A stretch of 9,231 nucleotides of DNA, from NCBI GenBank assembly GCA_937907595.1, contig CALCXL010000927.1, forward strand, positions 1-9,231. Direction: 5' to 3'. This stretch comes from an uncultured Pseudomonadota bacterium (GTDB taxonomy: Bacteria; Myxococcota_A; UBA796; UBA9615). The position numbers were made by a program, and so were the translations under genes. Positions 1-7,249 of the stretch are shown in pieces. The notes below the pieces were generated by a model. The model was not told the DNA's origin. It made no database searches and was given only the letters and a program-made list of their open reading frames with translations. Position 1 is the stretch's first letter; each line of letters begins with the position of its first letter.

Positions 1-1128
1 GTGGCCTGCTGGACCGACGCCGAGATGGCGGGACTGGAGGGCCTGCTGCACGGACACGTCGCGGCCGACTGCGCCCCCACCCGCGCCGACTTCATGCCCC
101 TGCTCGCCGCGCGCGACGCTGCGCTGGCCGGGCCCCGGGTCGTGCACGCGCCCCGGCGGTCCCGGTGGAACGCCTTCACGGCCCAGCAGGACCACGCCCA
201 GGCCGTCTGGCGTCGTCGCGCTCCCTCTGAGCCGCAACTGGGACCCTTCCAGGCGCAGATCGAGGGGTACATCGCCCAGCACGGCGTCCGCGCCCACGCG
301 CACCTGGATCACCCGCGCAGTTCTCAGGCGGCCTGCCTGCAGCTCTTCGCCCCGGCGCGCTGGGGGGACGCGCAGGGTGCGTTGGCTGCGGTGCTGGACG
401 GTGCCAGCCCCGAGGGCCTGCGCATCGAGGGGGTGGACGCCGTGGACTTCGAGGCTCCGCACGTCGACTGCGATCCCGCCGACTGCGCCGTGGCGGCGGA
501 CATGGCCGCGCTCGTGGGGGAGCACACCGGACGGGTGGTCACGGGGCTGGACGCGCTGGTGCGGGCCCGGGGGCGCCGCGACGGCCGCCCGGTGCGGGTC
601 CTGATCGCGGTGGAGTTCAAGTACAGCGAGGTGGAGTTCGGGTGCTGCGGCGGCTTCGTCTCCCGGGCCTTCGACGAGGCCGGGCGTCGGGCCTGCGTCG
701 ACCGCCCCGCCGCGCGCCGGGTGCACTGCCACCTGCTGGTCAAGCACCGCCGTGGCTACCTGCAGGACACGTCGATGTTCGTCGCCGATCCGCTCGAGGC
801 GCCCGGCCCCTGCCTGCTGCTCGGCCCCGTCAACCAGCCCTACCGCAGCCACTTCACCGCCCGCGCCCTGGCCGCCTCCCTGGGCTTCGAGGAGGTCGTC
901 TACGCGGTGGTCGCCGACGCCCGGAACCCCGCGCTGAACCAGCCCGCGCGGCCCCTGCCCGGCCACCGTTCCCAGGGGGCGCCGCTGGATGCCTACCGCG
1001 CGGCGCTGCGGCCGGAGCTCGCGGGCGGCGTCATCGAGTTGAGCGCCCAGGACCTGGTGGCCGCCTACCGGGCGGCGGCGCCGACGGAGCCCTGGCTGGA
1101 GGCGTTGGTGGATCGCTACGGGTGGTAG
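1..1128 (+). CDS. PGN_0703-like PD-(D/E)XK nuclease-fold protein (start possibly upstream)
   Basis: The 375 readable residues look like a putative restriction-endonuclease-like protein of the PD-(D/E)XK fold. The core shows Asp184 in TGLDALV, then a beta strand ending in Glu205-Phe-Lys207 (AVEFKYSE), which together match the D...ExK metal-binding and catalytic signature. Upstream, the stretch around residues 103-118 (HPRSSQAACLQLFAPA) and downstream NQPYRSHFTARALA and ARNPALNQ (about 278-313) resemble the conserved blocks I recall for the PGN_0703 family. This family match is from memory. There is no signal peptide or membrane helix, so it should be cytoplasmic. The first codon, GTG, is the first base of the window, so the real start may lie further upstream. 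No methyltransferase or other restriction partner is visible, so it is an orphan here. It ends 54 bp before the convergent kinase gene. Ten cysteines, including Cys157, Cys162 and the pair 215-216, are scattered near the core. Another nuclease or a non-restriction function is possible. Confidence 0.62.
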   Translation: MACWTDAEMAGLEGLLHGHVAADCAPTRADFMPLLAARDAALAGPRVVHAPRRSRWNAFTAQQDHAQAVWRRRAPSEPQLGPFQAQIEGYIAQHGVRAHAHLDHPRSSQAACLQLFAPARWGDAQGALAAVLDGASPEGLRIEGVDAVDFEAPHVDCDPADCAVAADMAALVGEHTGRVVTGLDALVRARGRRDGRPVRVLIAVEFKYSEVEFGCCGGFVSRAFDEAGRRACVDRPAARRVHCHLLVKHRRGYLQDTSMFVADPLEAPGPCLLLGPVNQPYRSHFTARALAASLGFEEVVYAVVADARNPALNQPARPLPGHRSQGAPLDAYRAALRPELAGGVIELSAQDLVAAYRAAAPTEPWLEALVDRYGW

Positions 1129-1135
1129 GCGCCGC

Positions 1136-1164
1136 GGGGCGGGACCGGCGGCAGCCCGCGCCCC
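1136..1164. terminator. Possible bidirectional hairpin between two convergent genes
   Basis: GGGGCGGG (1136-1143) can pair with CCCGCGCCCC (1155-1164) if two bases bulge, leaving an 11-nt loop. It sits in the 54-bp gap between the stops of the nuclease-like gene (+) and the sensor kinase gene (-), where a two-way terminator would be expected. There is no T-tract on either side, and GC-rich DNA forms such pairings by chance, so the call is weak. Confidence 0.25.
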
Positions 1165-1182
1165 GGAGGTCGGCGTAGCCCC

Positions 1183-2874
<1,692 letters not shown>

Positions 2875-2919
2875 GAGGCTCCCCGCTGACCCTGAGGGTA
2901 GCCCGCGCGTCCGCCCACC

Positions 2920-2944
2920 GTGGAGCGCGCGCCGGTCGCTCCAC
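2920..2944. repeat. Perfect 8-bp inverted repeat in the divergent intergenic region (operator-like)
   Basis: GTGGAGCG (2920-2927) and its exact reverse complement CGCTCCAC (2937-2944) are separated by 9 bp, so the arm centres lie 17 bp apart. The element sits almost exactly midway between the divergent start codons of the kinase (2874) and the dehydrogenase (2998). That geometry would suit a dimeric regulator acting on both promoters. No regulator gene is adjacent, and an 8-bp arm can occur by chance in DNA this rich in GC. Confidence 0.4.
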
Positions 2945-2986
2945 ACCCACCTCCTCCCGAGTCAAGCGCGACGGCTCGGGGCCTCG

Positions 2987-2992
2987 TAGAGT
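2987..2992 (+). promoter_or_regulatory. Putative -10 box of a leaderless dehydrogenase transcript
   Basis: TAGAGT fits a TAnnnT -10 hexamer and ends five bases before the ATG at 2998, which would place transcription start at or next to the start codon. No convincing Shine-Dalgarno precedes this ATG, in keeping with a leaderless message. No recognisable -35 hexamer was found at the usual distance. Confidence 0.35.
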
Positions 2993-2997
2993 CCGCC

Positions 2998-3813
2998 ATG
3001 CGCTTTCAAGACCGTACTGTCCTCATCACCGGCGGCTCCCTGGGCGTCGGCCGCGCCTGCGCCCGGGCCTTCTTCGCAGAAGGCGCCAACGTCGTCCTGG
3101 TCGCTCGCCGATTGGAGCCCCTGCAGGCCCTCGCCGACGAGCTGGGCGATCCCGCGCGCGTGCTCGTGGCCGCCGTCGACGTCAGCGATCTGGCCGCCCT
3201 GGGTGAGCTCGTGGAGCAGGCCGTGGAGCGCTTCGGCGGACTGCACGGCCTGGTCAACAACGCCGGTGCGCACTTCCGCGGACCCGTCGCCACCCGCAAC
3301 GCCGACGAGCTGGCCACCATGGTCGACGTCAACCTGCGCGCGCCCATCGCCCTGAGCCGCCTCGCCCTGCCCCACCTGCAGAAGGACGGCGGCTTCGTCG
3401 TCAACGTCGCCAGCCTGGCCGGCAAGATCCCCCTGGACGGCGCCGCCACCTACTCCGCCACCAAGTTCGGGCTGCGCGCCTTCTCCTTCGCGATGGCCCA
3501 GGAGCTGGCCGGCAGCGGCGTCACTGTCTCCGCCGTCAGCCCCGGTCCCATCGAGACCGGCTTCATCCTGGACGAGCTGGACGAGGTGGAGAACGTCGTC
3601 TTCTCCCAGACCCTCTGCAGCGCCGAGTTCGTGGCCGGCATGGTGCTCGACTGCGCCCAGGACGGTCGACGCGAGCGGGCCTTCCCCGTCTTCGGCGGCA
3701 AGCTCGCCACCACCGGCTACCTGCTGCCCTGGCTCCGTCGGCTGATGAAGCCCGCCCTGGAGCGCAAGGGAGCCCGGGCCAAGGAGCGGCTCCGTGCGCG
3801 CATGCGGGGCTGA
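2998..3813 (+). CDS. Classical short-chain dehydrogenase/reductase (SDR), NAD(P)-dependent
   Basis: This 271-residue protein is an NAD(P)-dependent oxidoreductase of the classical SDR family, with a Rossmann fold. The cofactor glycine motif TGGSLGVG is at 11-18. The structural NNAG is at 87-90. The catalytic tetrad is Asn112, Ser139, Tyr152 and Lys156 (YSATK), followed by SPGP at 181-184 and Thr187. Arg37-Arg38 after the second beta strand favour NADP(H), by analogy with the family. The C-terminal tail from about 233 contains a hydrophobic patch (TTGYLLPWL) followed by many Arg and Lys residues, which could hold the enzyme at a membrane surface; this is inference. The substrate cannot be told from sequence; a keto group on a lipid or polyketide-like molecule is one possibility. 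The frame is open upstream to 2920, but the ATG at 2998 puts the first beta strand at the normal SDR position. It ends 6 bp from the convergent cytochrome gene. Confidence 0.92.
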   Translation: MRFQDRTVLITGGSLGVGRACARAFFAEGANVVLVARRLEPLQALADELGDPARVLVAAVDVSDLAALGELVEQAVERFGGLHGLVNNAGAHFRGPVATRNADELATMVDVNLRAPIALSRLALPHLQKDGGFVVNVASLAGKIPLDGAATYSATKFGLRAFSFAMAQELAGSGVTVSAVSPGPIETGFILDELDEVENVVFSQTLCSAEFVAGMVLDCAQDGRRERAFPVFGGKLATTGYLLPWLRRLMKPALERKGARAKERLRARMRG

Positions 3814-3819
3814 CCGCGA

Positions 3820-4467
3820 TCAGTCGTCGCCGTCGGGGTGGCAGTCCAGGCAGGCCGGCGAGCTGTAGACGTAGTTGTTGGTCTCGCCCTCGTGCTCGTC
3901 GTCCATGCGGCTCTGGCGGTGCGCGTGGCAGTCCGTGCAGGTGAACGTGGAGTAGTCGTTCGCGGGGTGGCAGGAGGCGCAGGCGCTGACCCCCTCGTGC
4001 GGCGTGGGGAAGAAGGGGTTGTGGTTGAAGTCCGCGCCCTCCCAGCCGGAGAGGTCGTGGCAGTCGTCGCAAGCGCCGGGGAAGTGGGCCGCGGGCGCGG
4101 TGTGGCAGGAGGTGCAGGCCGGGGAGGCGTCCTCCCAGGGGGCGTCGCCGTGGCAGTCGACGCAGGCGGGCCCGTCGTGGCCCAGGGTGAGGGGGAAGAA
4201 GGAGTGGTCGATGGAGTCCAGGCCCCAGCCCTCCTCGCCGTGGCAGTCGCCGCAGTCGCCGGGGTGGTGGGGGACGGGGGCGTCGTCGACGTGGCAGCCG
4301 ATGCAGGTCGTCGGCAGCGCCGCGTGCAGGTCGTGGTCGTGGCAGCCCGAGCAGGTCAGGGTGGCGTGCACGCCGCGCAGGGGGACGTGCACGAAGCCGT
4401 CGGCCGGGGGGGTGGTGGTGCAGGCGCTCAGGAGCGCGAGCAGAAGGATCGGGGGGAGCCATCGCAC
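3820..4467 (-). CDS. Nonaheme c-type cytochrome lipoprotein (three triheme modules)
   Basis: This 215-residue exported electron-transfer protein starts with a lipoprotein signal peptide (MRWLPPILLLALLSAC; lipid-bearing Cys16). Nine CxxCH haem sites follow at residues 39, 55, 72, 102, 118, 133, 163, 177 and 206. The spacing repeats as triplets (39/55/72, 102/118/133, 163/177/206), each preceded by an F/P/H-rich segment such as HSFFPLTLGH, which probably supplies distal haem ligands. Modules 1 and 2 share the pattern HxPGxCxDCHxxxGW and then HxxFFP. The third ends in CHAHRQSRMDDEH...YVYSSPACLDCH, a tail I associate with environmental multihaem cytochromes. It should be anchored in the outer or inner membrane, facing the periplasm or cell surface. 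The start is GTG at 4467; an ATG at 4462 is out of frame. There is no well-spaced Shine-Dalgarno, but a TAGCCT box lies six bases upstream. The DUF3179 lipoprotein gene is upstream on the same strand. Redox partners are not visible. Confidence 0.93.
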   Translation of the reverse strand: MRWLPPILLLALLSACTTTPPADGFVHVPLRGVHATLTCSGCHDHDLHAALPTTCIGCHVDDAPVPHHPGDCGDCHGEEGWGLDSIDHSFFPLTLGHDGPACVDCHGDAPWEDASPACTSCHTAPAAHFPGACDDCHDLSGWEGADFNHNPFFPTPHEGVSACASCHPANDYSTFTCTDCHAHRQSRMDDEHEGETNNYVYSSPACLDCHPDGDD

Positions 4468-4473
4468 CCTTGG

Positions 4474-4479
4474 AGGCTA
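4474..4479 (-). promoter_or_regulatory. Putative -10 box of a leaderless cytochrome transcript
   Basis: Read on the minus strand, TAGCCT lies six bases before the GTG start of the cytochrome gene. The form TAnnnT and the spacing match the boxes before the dehydrogenase gene and before the GTG at 9149. The gene lacks a usable Shine-Dalgarno. No clear -35 hexamer was seen. Confidence 0.35.
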
Positions 4480-4486
4480 GGGCGCT

Positions 4487-4514
4487 CCGACGTCGGCTGG
4501 CCTCCCGTCGACGG
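4487..4514. repeat. Two 10-bp palindromes upstream of the cytochrome gene
   Basis: CCGACGTCGG (4487-4496) and CCGTCGACGG (4505-4514) are each perfect palindromes, with centres 18 bp apart, immediately upstream of the putative -10 box of the cytochrome gene. They could be a tandem operator pair. Short palindromes built from CG, ACGT and GTCGAC are common in GC-rich genomes, and GTCGAC also occurs elsewhere in the window, so this may be chance. Confidence 0.25.
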
Positions 4515-4577
4515 AGCTTCCGTACGCTGGCGAGTACAGCGGGGGCCGGGGACGTCGACCCGGCGGGGCCCGCGGGA

Positions 4578-5687
4578 TCAGCCTTCGGTGCGGGGCTCGT
4601 GGAGCTCGCCGCCGCCCCAGACCCGGCTGTCCGGGTGGTTCTGCTGCCAGGCGAACCAGTACACGACCTTGCTGGGCAGCCCCACCAGCGCCGGGCGCGA
4701 GCCCGCGATCACCTCGCCGCTGTGCGCGTCCCATGCCGCGCCCGTGGCGGCCTCGATCAGCTGCCGGCCGTCGGCGCTGAGGGCCAGATCCAGCAGGTCC
4801 CCGTCGGCCACCCGCAACCAGACCCGCCCGTCCCGTCCCCCCGGCAGGACGTGCAGGAACACCGGGTCGCCGCCCACGCTCATGGACAGGCTGCGGCGCT
4901 GCACCAGCTCCGGCAGGGCGACCGCATACGCCGACTCGGGCCGCAGAAAGGCCAACACCTCCGTCTTGCCGGGCAGGCTGTCGTCGCTGAGGTGGGTGCC
5001 GAAGATGCCCAGCTGGTCGGTGCGGGCCAGGTAGTCGTCGTAGATCGTCGCGCGGCCGCCGCCCAATCCGTCCGCGCGCTTCCTGAGCACCAGGGCGTCG
5101 GGGTAGCGGCGGCGGGCTTCGGCCCAGGTGCTGCGGGTCGAGGGCAGGGCCGGGAGCTGGTGCCCGGCCTCGTGGCTGGAGCCGACCAGGGCGCGGCCGT
5201 CGTGCTGGGTCCACAGAGACTTCGTCTGGGCGTCGTACATCACCAGGGCGTCCCGCCAGAGGCGGCCGCTGGCCTGCAGGGTCAGGGCGCGGCCGTCGGG
5301 GCCGGTGCGCTCGTACACCACGCCGGCCTGCACCAGCGGGCACCAGGTCACGGCCACGGGGTCGCCGGCGACGGTGTCGTTGACCACCTCGTGCCCGTCC
5401 AGGAACCAGGTGGAGTAGATGCGCGCCTCGCCCTTGTGCTCCAGGACGATGACCGGCTCCTCGTCGACCAGGAAGTCGGCGTCGGCGGCGGGCACGAAGC
5501 GGGGGTGGTTGACGGGCTGGATCCACCCGCGGGGGATCAGGGTGTACATGGGGCTGCCCTCGACGAGGTCGAACTCCGTCTTGTCCGAGTGGTCGGCGCG
5601 GGCCACATAGCTGCGCGGGATCCAGGCGCAGCCCTGGGCCAGGACGACGATCGCCAGGAGGATCCCCAGGGGGGCGTGGGTCTTCAT
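4578..5687 (-). CDS. DUF3179 family lipoprotein
   Basis: This 369-residue exported protein has a lipoprotein signal peptide ending in LAQGC (lipid-bearing Cys20), so it should be membrane-anchored on the periplasmic or outer face. The body resembles DUF3179, a family with no established function that I can name: VTWCPLVQAGVVYER at about 113-127, a DGRALTLQASGRLWRDALVMYD block (131-152), a SLWTQHDGRA block (157-166), and a tail VVYWFAWQQNHPDSRVW (341-357). Family members, as I remember them, carry CPLC in the first block. Here the second cysteine is Val119, leaving Cys116 alone. The ATG at 5687 is preceded by GGAG eight bases upstream (5696-5699), and the signal peptide fits this start. The frame is open much further upstream, but only as a shadow of the HEAT gene. 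It is divergent from the small membrane protein gene and 110 bp upstream of the cytochrome gene, which may be co-regulated. Confidence 0.85.
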   Translation of the reverse strand: MKTHAPLGILLAIVVLAQGCAWIPRSYVARADHSDKTEFDLVEGSPMYTLIPRGWIQPVNHPRFVPAADADFLVDEEPVIVLEHKGEARIYSTWFLDGHEVVNDTVAGDPVAVTWCPLVQAGVVYERTGPDGRALTLQASGRLWRDALVMYDAQTKSLWTQHDGRALVGSSHEAGHQLPALPSTRSTWAEARRRYPDALVLRKRADGLGGGRATIYDDYLARTDQLGIFGTHLSDDSLPGKTEVLAFLRPESAYAVALPELVQRRSLSMSVGGDPVFLHVLPGGRDGRVWLRVADGDLLDLALSADGRQLIEAATGAAWDAHSGEVIAGSRPALVGLPSKVVYWFAWQQNHPDSRVWGGGELHEPRTEG

Positions 5688-5768
5688 CCGGTCGGCTCCG
5701 TTCCCTGCGACAGACGATCGAAGTGGCTCCGGCGTTGCACGTCGACGCGGACAGGGCCAGGATCCGGC

Positions 5769-5993
5769 ATGGGCGCGATCCTCACCGGACTCATCTTCCT
5801 CATCAGCGGCGCGCTGGTTTACGCCCACAACACGGAGTCGCACGACGCCAAGATCACGTTCAGCCGCTTCGGCATGGAGGTGGGCGAAGTGGAGACGGTG
5901 GCCATCCTGTTGGGCCTGGGTGTCTTCTTCCTGGCCGTCGGCGCCTTCCGCTGGCTGCAGCGCGGCGCGCCCGATGAGGACGACGACGGCTGA
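5769..5993 (+). CDS. Small two-helix membrane protein, unknown function
   Basis: This 74-residue protein is not recognised. It has two predicted membrane helices, about residues 3-19 (ILTGLIFLISGALVYA) and 43-60 (TVAILLGLGVFFLAVGAF). They are joined by a polar loop of about 22 residues, and Arg61 and Arg65 follow helix 2. The C-terminus is acidic (DEDDDG). The positive residues after helix 2 suggest a cytoplasmic C-terminus, so both ends would be inside and the loop outside. The ATG at 5769 has AGGA six bases before it (5759-5762), a good ribosome site. The frame is open upstream, but the upstream part is shadow translation of the DUF3179 gene. It is divergent from that gene across 81 bp, and its stop lies 2 bp from the stop of the convergent HEAT gene. 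That it is expressed is inferred from the ribosome site and the clean hydrophobic pattern. Confidence 0.7.
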   Translation: MGAILTGLIFLISGALVYAHNTESHDAKITFSRFGMEVGEVETVAILLGLGVFFLAVGAFRWLQRGAPDEDDDG

Positions 5994-5995
5994 TT

Positions 5996-7219
5996 TCAGT
6001 GGATGCCGGCGATCTCCGCCAGCCGCTTGACCCGCCCGCGCTCTCCGCCCCCGGCCCGGGCGATGGCCACTGAGCCGCGGATCGCCTCCCGACCGATGAC
6101 CCCGCAGCGCTTCAGGCCCAGGGCCACCCACTGGAACTCGTGCTCGGGGAGCTCCTCCTCCCGGGAGCGCACCAGCTCCACCAGGACGCGCACGGCTTCC
6201 TCCCCGCCGCACTCCCCCAGGGCCCAGGCGATGTTGGCGCGGGCCGCCGGGTCCTCGCAGCGGCCGCGCAGGTCCGCCAGGTCCGGGGCCAGCTCCGGCC
6301 AGCCCAGGCGCCCGGCCGCGCGGGCGGCGTCGGCGGGGTGCTCGCCCCGGGCCAGGGCCTGCCGGATGGGGTCGATGGCGCGTCGGTCGCCGTTGAGGCC
6401 CAGGGCCTGAAGCACCGGCAGGCCGCGGTCGATGAGGCCGTGCAGCAGGTCGAAGTCCCGGTCCAACCCGAAGGCGCCCAGGTGCCGCACCGTGCCGGCG
6501 AAGGCCTCGTCGTCCAGGACCTTCTTCTCCAGGGCGTAGCGCTGCTCCTGGGCCACGACCTTGTCCGCCCCCTTGTCGCTGGCCATGCGCGGGCGGGGCT
6601 GGTCCGACTCCAGCCACTTCGACGCCTTGCTGGACCACCAGGTGGGGCCCTTGTCGGCGAAGAGCGTCTGCACCACCTGCACCACCGCGAACGTGCCCAG
6701 AGGATCCCGGCGCGGGCAGTCGGCGCAGTCGCGCTCGTCGGGGAACAGCGGCCAGTCACCGTCGGCGCGCAGGGCCCACTCGCGCACCGCCGCCCAGTGC
6801 TCGTCCTGGCCCAGGGTGGCCAGGGAGCGCGCGGCGGCCAGCTGCACGCCCACGGGACGATCGGGCGACAGCAGGCGACGCAGGGGCCCGGCCGCGTCGC
6901 CGTGCATCATGCGCCCCAGCCCTTCGGCCGCGCTGCGCACCTCCGCGGAGGGCAGGGCGCCGGCCTCGGCCTCCACCCGGTCCAGCATCAAGCGGGCGGA
7001 GTCGGGGTCCTGCAGCTCGGACAGGGCCCGGAGCGCGCGGAAGCGGGCGTTGAGGTCCTGGCTCTCCTCCACCAGCCAGCGCAGGCGGCGGCGGTCCCGG
7101 CGGGAGACCAGCGCGTCCACGTCGTCGCCGGCCAGCCGACGCTTGAGCGCGGTCTTGAGGGGGGCGGAGAGTCTGGAGCGGAGGCCGGCCACGGGGCAGC
7201 ATGGTAGCCGCTCTCTCAC
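5996..7219 (-). CDS. HEAT-repeat protein
   Basis: This protein, up to 407 residues long, is built mainly from paired alpha helices of the HEAT type, a scaffold for protein binding. Repeat-like units are visible at about 55-85 (ARFRALRALSELQDPDSARLML), 92-118, 122-150 (VQLAAARSLATLG), 265-290, 294-318 and 322-350 (ARANIAWALGECGGEEAVRVLVELV). The middle, about 151-245, does not look like HEAT; it holds CADC at 165-168 and a charged, Trp- and Lys-containing stretch. There is no signal peptide, so it is probably cytoplasmic. The longest start is GTG at 7219. A second GTG at 7192 (residue 10) is eight bases after a TACCAT box and is equally possible; neither has a good Shine-Dalgarno. The gene begins 30 bp after the stop of the hybrid kinase gene on the same strand, so the two may share a transcript. 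It could be an adaptor for the kinase pathway, or its neighbour may be unrelated. Confidence 0.82.
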   Translation of the reverse strand: MRERLPCCPVAGLRSRLSAPLKTALKRRLAGDDVDALVSRRDRRRLRWLVEESQDLNARFRALRALSELQDPDSARLMLDRVEAEAGALPSAEVRSAAEGLGRMMHGDAAGPLRRLLSPDRPVGVQLAAARSLATLGQDEHWAAVREWALRADGDWPLFPDERDCADCPRRDPLGTFAVVQVVQTLFADKGPTWWSSKASKWLESDQPRPRMASDKGADKVVAQEQRYALEKKVLDDEAFAGTVRHLGAFGLDRDFDLLHGLIDRGLPVLQALGLNGDRRAIDPIRQALARGEHPADAARAAGRLGWPELAPDLADLRGRCEDPAARANIAWALGECGGEEAVRVLVELVRSREEELPEHEFQWVALGLKRCGVIGREAIRGSVAIARAGGGERGRVKRLAEIAGIH

Positions 7220-7249
7220 CGACCGGCGGGGCGCCCGCTCGATGCGGCC

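Noticed and set aside
3940..4360. Repeated DNA of the form gtggcagtc... that resembles a tandem repeat array
   Set aside because: The similarity comes from recurring CxxCH codons in the cytochrome gene and is explained at protein level. It is not a CRISPR array, as spacing and repeat sequence are irregular.
3563..4462. Minus-strand frame starting from the ATG at 4462, next to the cytochrome GTG start
   Set aside because: It is out of frame with the nine CxxCH motifs and gives Pro/Arg-rich sequence; the GTG at 4467 gives a proper lipoprotein signal peptide.
4470..5768. Long plus-strand extension upstream of the small membrane protein
   Set aside because: The frame is open but low in complexity and lies opposite the DUF3179 lipoprotein gene, whose signal peptide and conserved blocks are clear. 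Only the part from the ATG at 5769 has a ribosome site and a sensible protein pattern.
5730..5768. TTGCAC and CAGGAT with 17-bp spacing as a promoter for the small membrane protein
   Set aside because: The -10 match is poor and overlaps the ribosome site, so it would leave no usable leader.
5688..6638. Long minus-strand extension upstream of the DUF3179 start
   Set aside because: It is the HEAT gene read in another frame and carries Gly/Pro/Arg-rich translation. The lipoprotein signal peptide and ribosome site fix the start at 5687.
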